This document shows, in pieces, positions 35,200-47,900 of a stretch of DNA of 64,000 nt. Origin of the DNA: Bryoerythrophyllum caledonicum (Eukaryota; Streptophyta; Bryopsida; Pottiales; Pottiaceae); contig OZ020516.1 in NCBI GenBank assembly GCA_963971425.1, forward strand, positions 35,080,199-35,144,198, read 5' to 3'. Position numbers and translations under genes: made by a program. Positions within the stretch are counted from its first letter, which is position 1. Each line of letters opens with the position of its first letter. The notes under the pieces were generated by a model. That model was not told the origin of the DNA. It saw only the letters and a list, made by a program, of their open reading frames with translations, and searched no databases.

Positions 35200-38100
35200 G
35201 CGGTTGTAACCCTAATTTGGAGGTTCAATCGTGAAGGTTGTGAGCAATTCACACCTTGTACTCTTTGCATCGGTTGCCCGATGTTCGTGTGGGAAAATCC
35301 TCGCCGTTAAGGGTTTGGAGTTGAACGGAGTTGTTGGGGAAAACCTCCTTGACAAGATATGGTCCCAACCACAAGGCATCAAACTTGCCAGGGAAATCCA
35401 TTCTCCTTGCATCTTGGAGGAGGACTAGCATGCCCGGTTGTAGTGACCGGACTTTGTTTCGGTTGTCAAAGGCAATCTTCCTTCGACGTTGGATGGCTTC
35501 CATGTGTTGAGCACTCCATCGGCGCATCTCATCGAGCTCCTCCAATCGTTCTAACCGGAGGGCTAAGGACGTGGCCATGGACCATCGTTCGGTCACGGCC
35601 ACTCGCAAGGAGGGGATCTCGAACTCAATTGGAAAAATGGCTTCAATGCCATACACCAATGAAAAAGGGGGTAGCATGGGTGGTCACCTTGAAGGTGGTT
35701 CGGTAGGCCCATAATGCAGCGTGGAGTTTCGTGTCCCAATCCCTCTTGGAATCGGTGACCGTCTTCCTCAAGATATTCACGAGGGTTTGGTTAACTCGCT
35801 CGGTGTGCCCATTGGTTTGAGGGTGATAAGGGGTGGTCCTTGCCAGTAAGGCCCACGGGTTTGCATAAGGTGCTCCCTACAGCCATCGCAGATGCATCAC
35901 AAAAGATGTGGAAGGGCAACTCTCAATTCGGGGGCCTCAAAACCGGGTAGGTGGTTAATTCCTTTTTCAAGACTTCGAAGGCCTCTTGGCAATGGGGAGT
36001 CCATTCGAATCTTACGTTCTTTTGGATTAGTCGAATAATGGGCATGGACTTCGTGGCATAGTCATGGATAACCTCCCGATACCATCCTATGTGCCCCAGG
36101 GTTTTCTGTACCTGTTTGACGGTTGTGGGAGGGCTTAACTCGACAATGACCTTCACCTTGTTGGGGTCTGGCTCTCTACCCTCCTTGGAAACCACAAATC
36201 CTAGCAAGACTCCCTTCTCTACGGTGAGGAAAATCTTTTCGGGATTGAGAGCGATGCCGGTGCGCCTACACCGCTCGAAACTTTGCCGCACACACCTGAG
36301 GTGGTCGGCCTTTGTGGACTGGGTGCTAAAATCGTCAATGAATACCGTCATTGATTTATGCAAGAGGTCTGAGAAAGCATAGGTCATGGCCCTCTAGAAT
36401 GCGGAAGGGGCGTTACAAAGCCCAAAAGGCATGACCAAGTAGATGAACGTGCCCCACGGGGTCGTGAAGGCGGTCTTGTGATAGTCCTCGGGGGCAATGG
36501 AGATTTGGTTGTAGCCCGAGTAACCATCCATAAACGTGTAAAGCTCATGACCACCTACCTCCTCTAAAATGGTGTTGATAAAGGGCAAGGGAAAGTGGTC
36601 TTTTTGGGTGTGGTGGTTGAGTTTCCTATAGTCAATGCACACCCGTAGCTTCCCATTTTTCTTCTTAACTAACACCATGGGGGAGACCCAATCGGATATC
36701 TCCACAGGCTTGATGAACCCCGCTTGGAGTAGTTTTTCCAATTCTGCCTTGACAATGAGCTGGAGGTTAGGGTTCATGCGCCGCTCCTTCTGTCTAATGG
36801 GGGTAGTGCCTGGGAGAAGGGGGATGTGATGCTGCGTCACCGCCGGGGGAATGCCCTTGAGGTCCTTGTATGACCACACGAAGATGTCCCCAAACTCCAC
36901 CACTAGTGCTTTGTATTCCACTAACTCTTCCTCGGTCAACCCAACGCCCACCTTTATACTCTGGGTTCCTTCCGCCTCGTGAGAGACCACCATCAATTTC
37001 CAATCGTCATGATGTACGTGCGGTTGTTGGGTAGGTCCCTGGTACCAGTCGTTCGGAACTTAGGGGTATGTTGCCCCAGAACCACTAGCTAGTATACCGG
37101 TGGATGTCCTACAGAAGTGGAGGGAGGGTTTGAGAGGGCCTTCGCTTCCCAACACTTCCAACTCGTTCCCTTGTGTGCCATCAACATCCAGTCCAAATAT
37201 CGCCGCGGGTTCTAGGTCATCGAGAAGGGGGACTAGGCTAAGTCCCAATCCGGTTTCCCCGTCAATAAGCTCACTATCGATGAAATGCACGGATATGGCT
37301 TCGCCCGCGCTCGAGGTGGGGTGCTCCCTCAACCAGTCTACAAACTCCCCGGTGGGGACCCATTCATAAAGGCCCGGTCCCATGCTTTTAAATGGCATCA
37401 CATTGGCCCTCGAGGGTTGAGCTCTAACCACCTCCTTGTGTGGTGCGAACCTCACCTTCTTGGAAGATCTTTTTGTCAACACCTCTTGCGACTCATCCTC
37501 CGAAGAGCCCATACAACCATTGCAAAGTCCTAGCCTACTTGGTTGGATATGGACCGTAGTAGGATTCTCCGGAGGTCCGTAGGTGATGTTTGGTTGCGGT
37601 CTTCCCCATTCTACCGTGGCATTGGCAATTCGCAACCAAGGTCTTCCTAGTAGCAAGGGGTATGCCTCCTTGTTGGAGTGCATTCGAATGACTTGGAAGG
37701 TGAGGGAATACTCTACACCCCCTGTGGTAACTTTACAACCACTAATTTGGCCTAACGGGGCCTCCAAGCTTTGATTAGCCATGTTGATAATGTATGGTGA
37801 TGGTTCCGTGATGTCCAACCCCAATTTCTCCATAGTCGAAAGGGGCATGATGTTCAAACCACTACCACCGTCGACTAGTATATTGGGTACCACCTTATCC
37901 ACGATTGAAACCTCAATTTGGACCGCCTTGACTTCGATATTGGGGTGTGCGGATTTTACACGAGCTGCCAATCTAACTCTTGCCTTAGGCCTCCGCTTCA
38001 CCGGGGTGCCCGACCTAAGGACCTTCCTCATGGGTGGGGATACCTCCAATAGTTGGGCTATGGTGATGTCTGCCTTGAGGCGACTCAAATCCGCCCATAA

Positions 38101-40640
38101 ATCGTAAGGTCCCTCTCCTACGTGTCCCTCGACCCGTGGGAGTGTGTCCACCTCGGAACTAGGGGCCGGGGGCCCTTCCCATGGTTCTTGGGAAGCGGAC
38201 GATGGTGTTCGGGACCTAAGTGTTCTATGGGAAGACTTTAGATTGGCCCGTTTAGTGCTTTCCACCGCCTCCTTGGTGGCATCGTTTAGGTCAGAGAAGT
38301 GAGGTGAATCTTCCTCTGAGGTCTCACCCTCTTCTGGTATGGGTGGAGGGGGGCTCGAATACCTAGGCTCGCGTCGGTTAGACCGGGTCTGGACGGCCAA
38401 TGCGGGTAACTCACAAGGTTTTGCTTCCTTGGTTGTACTAATCTCGTGGAAAACGACATTGAGCTCCGTGAGGGAGGGGCCTTGTGTGGACACGATTTCG
38501 CTTGACATGGTGGCATAGCGGACATCCTGTGGTCCTTGGTTTTATTGCCCCCCATGGTTTTGTTGGCCTCCACGATTTTGCCCTTGGTTTACAGGGATGT
38601 AACCGTCCTTGGTATTAACCCCCATTGGGGGAGTTTGACTTTGGCGGTTGTTGTTGTAGTCATAGTAGAGGCTAGGTGGCCTAAGAGTATTATCACCGGT
38701 AGGGTTGCGTGCACCTCTCAAATGGTCTTGAGCTTGCTGAGGGTAGTTCCCCGGTGGGGGAGGCATGGGGATTACCTTATCCGGTCTTCGACACACTTGA
38801 GTAGGGTGATTACCCCCACAGTTACCACATACTACTCCACTTTCGACCCAACACTGCCCAGGTGCGGGTCTCTTGCCACAAGCGTGATGGGTTTCATACC
38901 GTGGTCGTGGAGGTCCTCCATAACCTGGGTTTGGTGGTGTATAGCCTTGCGGGCCATTGTTAGCTGCCACCGGTGGTTGATTCCTATGGGGAGGCACATA
39001 CGGGGGTTGAGCGATCTGGTACTGCGGTGCCGCCGCTGGGGTGGTGCAGAAGGGATTGGTGTGCCCCGGTTGGCCACATTGAGTGCACCATAGGCCCGAG
39101 GCATGTCTACCTGACTCTATGGGTGGAGGTGTGGGGTTAGGGACTTGGTTTTTAATTAACAAGGCCATTTGATCTTGCATGGCCTTGATTTGTTGAGCTA
39201 ATTGGTCCTGGAAGCCTTGTTGGCCTTGGAAGATTTCATTCTTCATTTCCTCCTTCCATGTGCCCTCTCTTCGTGATAGGTGAGTTTGGGGAGAGCTATC
39301 GGTGGCCTAACATTCAAGGGTGGAGCATAGTAGTTCCACCTGGGGGCTTGGGCAACCGGGGCTCCTGCGTTAGGTTCTGGGGTTGGTCCCTAGCCCTTGG
39401 CATGGATAGGTATAAAACTAGGGATGTGGTGCTCTTCTTTCCGCCACATACGCTCTTGGTCTCGATCGACTTGCTCTATTAGCCTAGCTTGTGCCTTGGC
39501 AGCGTCTAACGATGTGGGGCGGACCTTCAAAATCTCCCTAATGGTTCCCTCATTGTTGAACCCTTGGATAAAGAATTGGGTTAGGGTGTCATTGGTGAGG
39601 AGGTTCTCCACAAACCTTGTAACCACCAGCTCAAACCTCCAAATGTAGGTCGTGATCTCCTCCCCTGGGCCTTGGCGTAGTGCGGCTAAGGCTGTGAGGG
39701 CATTACTTTGACCTACCTCGGGTCTAAAGTGCTCCAAAAAGGCCCTCATGAGGCTATCCCAATCCTCAAAGGTACCGGGGGGGTGATTCCTGTACCACTC
39801 GTAGGCGGCGTCCTTCAAGGTACACGAGAACCACACTAGGAAATAACCGGTGTTGGTGATGAGGCACGTCGTGAGGAGCTCCAGAAAACGTTCTACGTGT
39901 GCGGAGGGGTCTTCATCTTTGGTTCCTCTAAAGGTGGGCAAATTGGGTGGCATAGGCGCCGCTTGCAAGCCCTCGGGCACTAAGATGAGTAAACCCCTTG
40001 GCTGAACCAAGGGATTAATGGGAGACCGCACCGGGGGTGGTCCCCCACAGGCCATGGTAGGGGCTGAGGGGGTGTTTCGTGGGCTAGTGGTGTTAGTGGT
40101 ATTCACCGGATTGGATGAAGTGGAAGGAAGAGATGGGGGGAAGGGAAGGAAGGGGGCGGGCAGAGCCTCTAGTTGTACCTCCAAGAACCCCTCTGCTGTG
40201 TCCTCGGTGAGTTCCCTAGACCTACTCCTTCTTTCACTCGCTGGTTCCCACGGTGGTGTGAGGGAAGGTTTTTGGGACCTTGTGGCACGGGACATCTACT
40301 CTAAGATCCAAAAAATAGGGTCTAGTGGGTCGTGGATGGTAGTCATGTCCTCCAAAAGGCTTCCCGTCGAAGTTGTGGAGGTCGTGGGTGGATGTACACG
40401 AGCACGGCCTAGTTCGATTAGAGAGTGGGTGTTTCCCACACCCTATTCCCAATTCTATCAGGAGGATGGACTGACTCAAGACCAAGACCCAATTTTAGTG
40501 GTGGAGTTTTAGCTCGATGAGGCCGCCGAAGAATCCTATTAAGGACTACCCTTCAAGGGTAACGACAAAAGGTTAACCAAACTGAGGAATGTCTCCACGA
40601 GTATCACCCCGTTGGAAAGTTGTTCCCCAATTGGCACCAC
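35200..40640 (-). mobile_element. Ty3/gypsy LTR retrotransposon, internal region (fossil)
   Basis: Minus-strand parts are in gypsy order. Gag is at about 40.3-39.4 kb, with a retrotransposon-gag fold containing YEWYRNHPPGTFEDWDSLM-like and EEITTYIWRF-like motifs. CCHC knuckles (CTQCGQPGHTNPFC and CGNCGGNHPTQVC) are at about 39.1-38.8 kb. A retropepsin (ILVDGGSGLNIM) is near 37.85 kb. Reverse transcriptase is at about 36.7-35.9 kb (LRVCIDYRKLN, FMDGYSGYNQI, FIDDF). An integrase C-terminal part is at about 35.7-35.3 kb. A primer-binding-site-like TGGTGCCAATTGGGGA on the minus strand is at 40,639-40,624. The element is broken, with several breaks, and its LTRs were not resolved. Confidence 0.85.
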
Positions 40641-41654
40641 ACGGTACAGATCCTTACTGTGGGGCTGACCTAGGCCTCAATTCGATAAAAGGTGGGGTTC
40701 CTCGGTATCTTTGATATCCCCCCTTCCACCTTTTACCACCTTGAACTAGGCATTACCCACTAGGAGGAAAACGACACCATTACGGGACGGCATGCAACAA
40801 GGTGTGAATACAATGTTATCACCGTGAAGAAGACATACCTTGATGCATCTCCAGCCACCCTGTCACCATTAGTTGAAGTCGACCGTGGACCTATTCGCTC
40901 TCTAACGATTCTAAGGCCAACCCATGAGTCGCATACAATATTTTAGAGGGGGATAACTTACCTTAAAGCAACTCCAGCCACTCCACTTGTTAGCACAAGA
41001 TTCGTTACATGCAATTTCGTGGTTGGCCAACCTAGCGGTTCTAAGGCAAGTGTTCCACACGGCTCAAGTGGGAAATCAGGGTTTTCTAACCCTAGTGTGG
41101 TCACCACATCCAAGTTGATCCTATTTACTACTCGTGGTCCTAAAAAGAGGGTATAGTGCACATACCGTACGCAACGCTCCTTCCATCAGCACCCCTACGT
41201 CTTGGATGCGTCCACGACTCCAACTCCCCTCCAAGTAGCTCATTCACACATACATAGCGTTAACTTGTGTCGTACCCCAACTTTTAATTTTTTTTTAATT
41301 AGTTGCTTAGGAAGGGTATCACCGTACCACCTTATTAAGTTTAGAAGTTAGTAGCCACCTAGTAGTGGCTCTTAGGGAGAATTAAGATAGGAAAGGAATA
41401 GGATCCTAGGGAAGTACAAAAAGGGACAAGTTGTGGATTAACACCGGATCCTAACACCCTTGTCAAACGGGTGGACCGAGAGCTCGGGGGGGGGGCTTAC
41501 CCCAAGAAAGATCCAACGGTACCGACAAGGAAGCTCAACCGGCAACGGCAAGGAAGCCCCACCGGCAACGGCAAGGAAACCCCCCACGACCCTAGTATAA
41601 GGAACCGGTCATGGGAGAACTCTATACCACACAAAGCAAGCGGCTTAGGTAGCT
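40641..41654. other. Non-genic stretch, probable LTR or leader sequence
   Basis: No credible gene. It lies outside the primer-binding-site-like sequence of the gypsy element and may contain its 5' LTR. A pair ACCTTAAAGCAACTCCAGCCAC / ACCTTGATGCATCTCCAGCCAC (about 40,838 and 40,961) shows an internal duplication of about 123 bp. Confidence 0.35.
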
Positions 41655-41900
41655 TCGAGCTGGACTAGAGAGGTAGCTCCGAGCTGGACAGGTAGCTCCG
41701 AGCTGGACAGGGGAGGTAGCTCCGAGCAGGAGGAGGCGATGATCAACACCAGCAGTATCTCACGAGGAGCAAGACCAGCCGTGGAGGAGCATCACGATTA
41801 ACAAGACGAGGAGCAAGACCAGCCGTGGAGGGGACGAAGCTATTTTGCGTGCCTTGAGCCGTGAGCCATGAGCCGTGAGCCTTCGTTCGCGAGCCTAAAG
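41655..41900. repeat. GC-rich leader-type tandem repeats
   Basis: Units of AGGTAGCTCCGAGCTGGAC repeat about four times from 41,648 to 41,727. Next come AACACCAGCAGTATCTCACG, two GAGCAAGACCAGCCGTGGAG units, and the inverted partner string GCGTGCCTTGAGCCGTGAGC. The same set of strings recurs at 60,240-60,880. Confidence 0.8.
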
Positions 41901-42399
41901 CTATATATTTGGACCCTTTTTGGAAAAGAATATCATTAAAGTGAAAGTGAAAGTAAAAAAAAAATAGTAAAAAAAAAGTGAAAGTAAAAAAAAGTAAAAA
42001 AAAATAGAAAGTTTTCCATAAAGTAACATTTCAATTGAAAGTCTTAACTATCATCTAAGGATAAGGGCCTATTATCGTGGAATTCCTTGTAAAGTATTGG
42101 TTGTAGTCCAAATAATGAATTGTCACAAAGATGATAGGTACCCTATGACCGTGTAAGGGTTACACAACATATTGTAATAGAAGACATATTGTATATAGAT
42201 TGTACTACATAAGGCATAGTCTTATGTAGTATTAAAAACTAGGCAATTGATTCTACACTTCATTAGAGCAGACGAAGAAGCCTTGAATTTAAACATGCTT
42301 TTACTCAAATATGATCTAGGTTATTTAGAAGATGTGAAGCTTCCTTGATCCTACGCCTCTTCAGTAAGGGAGGTCCCATATATCTACACGTCATGTGCA
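41901..42399. other. Intergenic stretch with an A-rich tract
   Basis: GTGAAAGTAAAAAAAA-type low-complexity sequence at 41,940-42,015. Otherwise nothing I can support. Confidence 0.35.
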
Positions 42400-42750
42400 C
42401 TAATTCAAAATGAACAGGGTGGTGTATTGGCATGTCGGATCTTTCTTTCTCTCCTTGAAGGCTTTCATTGACCAGTCAATGAAAGAATCTTTGTATTTTG
42501 AAGGAACACTATATGCAGTACTCTTCTTGAGAAGAATTGTTCCCTCATAATCTCCCTTGGGCTCTACAACGACCACTACATTGTCTTGCCTCTCCGCATT
42601 ACTCGCATAAGCCATACGTGTCACAAGTGCAGCATCCGTACAACCTTCATCTTCCCTATCAACCTCGTCTAGCAATTGCTCTACCAACCTCGTCTAACAA
42701 TTGCTCTAGACATCATCGAGGATGACAATCTCATCTCCACAAAAGTTAGC
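42400..42750 (-). CDS. Unrecognised hypothetical frame, possibly a remnant exon
   Basis: A minus-strand frame of about 95 codons (42,687-42,400) begins MVEQLLDEVDREDEG and contains VVVVVEPKGDYEGTILLKK and FIDWSMKAFKERKKD. It has a protein-like, charged composition. Just upstream, in another frame, lies MANFCGDEIVILDDV. A short direct duplication (CAACCTCGTCTARCAATTGC, 26-bp period, 42,661-42,712) lies between the two. I recognise no family. It may be a decayed exon or a chance frame. Confidence 0.25.
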
Positions 42751-43129
42751 CATTTCTACAAAACTGTTACTTAATGTTCCTCCAATACATTGTTGTAAAC
42801 CTATTCAATACCAATAAAGGGAAGGGGATGCAATCCTTATAGGTAGGAAGTCTTTGAATTTGGTGTAGACATTGACTTTAGGTCATACCAATGTAGTAAA
42901 AATTGAAGGATCCTAACACCACAAATAAGGTGGGCCAATAAAACCTTATTGATTACACCACATAAACATAAAAAAGCCTTGCAGATTAGTTAGACGTTAA
43001 AAAAGAACACAAATAAGACAGATAACTATCAAAGGTAGTTGAAAAGAAAAGCGTCGGGGGGTGGTAGAAACTCCAACATAGAGTGTCATTTTTTATCCAC
43101 ATCAGGTCCCCTAGGTGCACCTTCCTTGT

Positions 43130-43210
43130 CGGGTTTTTTTTGACCTGGACAACACCGCGAGCGGCGGTGCTATTTTCATTAAAAGCAACCGAAGAAGGAA
43201 ACAACTCAAC
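43130..43210 (-). mobile_element. Possible retroposed LINE or SINE 3' end
   Basis: On the minus strand a short GC-rich stem (CACCGCCGCTCGCGGTG) follows TTAATGAAAATAG and is itself followed by GTC and an A8 tail. This is the usual look of a plant LINE 3' end. Target duplications were not found. Confidence 0.35.
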
Positions 43211-43494
43211 ACTATCTTTCTAAACCCTGAAATCCTAAACCATGTCCACGATTCCAAGGCTTAAACTATCTCGAACACTGCCACTAGCTACCAGCTAGAA
43301 TACAATAACATGGAAATATAAGAGGGCAAAGAGAAAAATTAACCACATGGAAACTCAACCTAGGAGAATAAAAGCTGCTTGTAAAGCGGTCTGATGGGGG
43401 CGCTAATAGGCCAAGGCTATTGAGGCCTGTGAGGGAGGAAAAGTAATGACGCACAGTTTAATCCTTTAGGTACCGTGACAGTTTCGCACCAAAA

Positions 43495-44205
43495 CACTTC
43501 AGAATTGTTTAATTCTAATGCAATGATTCAAGAAGGAAAAAAAAACTATCATTTCTAGTTTTGACCAAAGGATCTCATATACGACTTAATAAGTAACATA
43601 CTCACAATATTTCACAAACTTTGAGCGCACGAAGTGAAAGATTATATTAATGTTTATATAAAAACAACTGCTTCATTATTTTTCCAGCGTTCCGTGGATT
43701 AGCAAACTTTGACTTCACTTGGTGTCAAATATTTTCACTACAGAATGTGTAAATCCATTATCCTCGTGTTGAGCATGATGTAAGTTCCTTCTTCACCAAA
43801 TTTTAGAGGTAGAGGAAAGGTGTGTAGCATATTCAAAACAACTATGGAAGGAGTGGAGGTTTGAAAATTGCCAATTTGTGTTTGCATTTTTTGTGAAATA
43901 AATATGTTTTAGATTGATAATTCAAATGGTCAATAAGAAGATTTCCACTACATATTCTTGTGCAATACAAAATTGTATATAACATGAAGATCTCTAAGCT
44001 TTATGTGGAAAAGAAGAAGTTTTTTTGGTACCGTGCCCGACAATGTGTTAAAATGTTTGACTTGGGTTAATATGCTATTTTTCACGAAAGACAATGATAT
44101 ATTTTTTCATTATGAAGGAAAAAATATGTCTTGCAAGTATTGAAAATCTCACATTCAATACAGTGTCCTAGCAAAAGTTTTTCGAGGTGCCCAAAGTGCT
44201 TGCTC
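43495..44205 (+). repeat. AT-rich dispersed repeat R1, copy E
   Basis: Orientation as copy B and close to full length. Landmarks are TTAATAAGTAACATACTCACA, TTTGACTTCACTTGG, GTGTAGCATATTCAAAA, AATATGTTTTAGATTGATAA and TATTGAAAATCTCACATTCAA. It shares the forward arm with the stretch at 20,815-21,115. Non-coding. Confidence 0.6.
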
Positions 44206-44778
44206 GGCACATTCAAAATTCGAAACCCTAAAACTGTTTCATGAAATGTCGGATTTAGGATAAAACTGATCTCCCAAAAACGTCTTAGTAATGTCCTTCT
44301 ACATTGAATGATTGGAGATGGATAAAACTCAACTCAAAATGTTGAGATTTCAATATGCGTTACACTTAAAGTATGAATGGGAGGTAGTAGAGATAAATTG
44401 TCAGTCAACTTCCTTGCTGAAATTCTGTCATAATATTTGACTTACAATGAATTGCAATTCGTCGTTCGGCATAATATATATTTCTCGACACCAGTAGAAT
44501 AGGTCATAATCTCCATAAGCCCTCAGTTATTATAGGTGTTTTTCATGAGTTGTCACAGATTTTCTTCTATAAACATATAAAAGGATAGAGATTTAAAATC
44601 GAAGTTGTATCGCCATATTCATTAAATTGAGACATTTTAGAGTCTCAAACGACTCACTTTGAACTCAACAGTAGTAAGGATGGAAGTCTTGAACTTTACC
44701 ATATTTAATTTACCAATGATAGGGCTTCAATTGAGAACCCTACAAAATGTGCAACTCAACTATCAACAATCAAGTAGA
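44206..44778. other. Intergenic AT-rich stretch downstream of the methyltransferase-like gene
   Basis: No gene that I can support. I looked here for a terminal inverted repeat matching 59.5-60.2 kb and did not see one. Confidence 0.35.
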
Positions 44779-44862
44779 GCAAAGAACATGGCAAAGAAGG
44801 GATATTGAATGAGAGTATTAGCAAAGAACATGGCAAAGAAGGGATATTGAATGAGAGTATTT
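44779..44862. repeat. 42-bp perfect tandem duplication
   Basis: Two adjacent copies starting GCAAAGAACATGGCAAAGAA, at 44,779-44,820 and 44,821-44,862. They differ only at the last base. Confidence 0.95.
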
Positions 44863-44934
44863 GCAAAGGAAACAAAATATCTACATTAGTGGTTGTAATA
44901 TTTGGCAAATATCTTGGATTGAAGAAATGTTAGT

Positions 44935-47900
44935 TTAACATGACATGTCCTCAGAGCTTTCGTACGACGTAGAAATATAATGCAGCTCTACGTCAGCCTC
45001 ATCATCAATGAATTGAAGAACACGCCGATCAAAATAACGTTCTCTACTAATTGAACACGGGGATGATGCAGCTGTCTGCCTAAGGGCCTCTTCTGCATGC
45101 CATGGAGCCATTATGTAGTCTCGAGTGGGGGAACAAACGTTGGCCATCATTCTGCAAATGCCACAACCAAATTAAGGAACATGTGAGAAGGTGCCTCTAG
45201 AGGCCATATTATTCTACACATAGGGCTACAAATTTGAACATAACAAGGTAGAGACATTTAGAGGACTTCCAAATTAAAGATGGAAATTGATTGGAAGACA
45301 GAAGGTGCTTACGTACTGAATCTATTGCGCTTAGCCACCGGTTGGATTTGGATCTCGTCGGCAAGGCGGGAACCAATGGACGAAGACGCAGTAGGCCTTG
45401 GAGTATTAGGGGTTACTGCACGCAGAGGCTTCAATAAGGCCTCAAAGACATCATTGTCTTGCTCCAAAGCCACAATGTGGCGCCCAATGTCCTTGCATGC
45501 GTGAATAGAATTTCCTGACAAAAGTGAAGTGTAGAGAATTGTTATTGTTTAATTGTGGATGCAAATTTAATGAATGAAAGTATATCAAAAGTATTACCTG
45601 TGGATGCGAACGCATCAAGGACAAGTGAGCCCGGCTTAGTAAGAGCTACAATGAGCATTCGCAGAACAACGGTATCCTTCTCGCGGGGACCCCTCCATGG
45701 GACGTTCCCATTCATAGTTTGTGACTCTAGGGAGGTGTAGTTGAAAACAACATCAGAGTCGGAGACATCGACGTTTAATTCCGACAAAGTCTCATCTGGA
45801 GCAACAATGAAGTCTTCCGGTTGAACTACCTTGGGCACAAATAACTGAACCCTGAATCGTCGGGACTGTCAAAAATAAATGATAAAAGTGAAAAGACTGT
45901 ATAGAAGTTGAGATGAATGTGTAGGAACTAAAAATTGATGAGAATGATGATAGTGTATTACCTTTACTTTTCGATCCACACTTGAATGCAACGGAAGCTC
46001 GTTTATACCCCACCACTCCCGTAACATGTAGAATCCGTACGCATCGGCGTAGCTCAAAATATCGGTTCGGACCTTGGGACATTCAGGTGCAAAGGCCAAA
46101 ATACTACCCTGACGGTGAAGAAATTCATGCCCAAACTCGAAAACAGACTCAACATCCTTTTTGTTGTAAATGTTCCACGTAGGAACGACAGTAGGCTGTA
46201 AGGAGATTGAAGGTATCGGCATCCCATCAGGGAAGTCTCCAATGATTAGATTGAAGCCACCGTGCGGGCAAGCCTCCGAACGTTCTGGGATAGTGGTCGA
46301 AGCTTGGATCTACAAGAACGTAGGATTCAAGGGTTAAACCATGCATGCATTCAAATGAACGACTATAAAACAGTAGTTGTCTTACCTCCATGCAGAACTT
46401 GTTCATGTTGGCAAGAACCGGGTGCACTTGCGGTAGAACATCCATTATCTTTGTGAGGCTTGTGTTTTCAATAAGCGTTGTGGACACAAAGTCCACGCCA
46501 GGCTGTTTGGTGGATTTTCCAGTGGCCATCTTCCTCTTCAATCTTTTGAAACCTATGGATAAGGGATTAGACGAGTCCATAAGCTGAATATGAGTAGCGG
46601 GGGAGATAGAGAGACGTTGCTGAGTCTCGGGGGGTGCCGTGAAGAAGGATGTCTCTTGAGCATCATGATCATCATCGCCATCAAAGGGCAAAGCAGCATG
46701 TAGTTGTTGCCGTCTTGGTGCTGCATCTCTTGCCGCGAGCTGTGCTTCCAAGGCTGCCGCTTTGCGTGATGCCGTTGCCTCCGCCGCATTTGCCGCTTGT
46801 AGCTTCCGCGTCACCTCTTCTTCTGCCTCCTTCAACTTCCTCGCGACCTCTTCCTCAGCAGCTTTCTTCTTCTTTGCATCTTCCTCGACTGCCTTTTTCC
46901 GTGCCCCTCTAGTCTTCTTCATGGGTTCTGTCACAACCGTGACCAACTCTGTTCCTGCTAGAGCAGGCTGAATAGAATTCCGTAGTGGAATGTCAAATAG
47001 AGGTGGTCTATTCTTTTGACAATCTAAGTACCACCCACATTTCTTCCAATGCTCCCGATCCCAGTCCTTCATAATCTCCTCAGTGAACATGCAGCTGTCA
47101 CTTGTAGGATCCAAGTAGTTTGCAAAGAAAGGGGGGATTCTTGAAACTGCCTTCCTGGGAAGCAACACGTAATGGAAGTACCTGTATAAAGTTCGATTGA
47201 CAGCCTCAGATAAAAACTTCTGCTCATCTGGAGTGTTGTTCTTAGAGACACCTTTGGTTGCCAACTCAGTGTTGAAAGCAATTTCCCAAAGTTGAATGCG
47301 CATCTGCTCAACCCAGTCAACAATACTTGGAATGGCCTCTTCATCAACCGGGTGATAGTTGACAGTCTCGTTCAGTTCAGCCAATGTACCATGAAGAAGA
47401 TCATTTGTTTCAGAAGAGATCTGAAATCACGCACAATGTATAATTAAAATTCACATGAAAGTATCAAACATGTGATAATGGGAAATGGTATCAAAATCAA
47501 CACACCTGTGCCCACCAGGTAGCCCGAGTTAGCCAAAGGGGGAAGTCGTGGTCATTGAATTTGGTCTCAGGAAATCTCACAGCTTTTCGAACAGAGGGCT
47601 TCATGTTCCACCGCTCAAGCCACTTAACCTTCATTGCTGCAGACATCGCGGATGTTGCCAAATAGAACAACTTCTCTTGTGACATCTCTCGGTCATCTTC
47701 CCGCCTCTCGTAATGGATTTTAACCTGATTGAGAAAATCAGGCGTGTGCTTTGGGTCAGCCGGAGGCAGCTGCTTCTTCACCTCAGTGACATAGTCCTTC
47801 TTCACCTTCTTCACCTTTTCCAATACTTCGTGATGCAAATCCTTCCTATTCCACTGAACTGTCTTCTCTGGATACTTCTCAATAAACATTCTGTTGGCAT

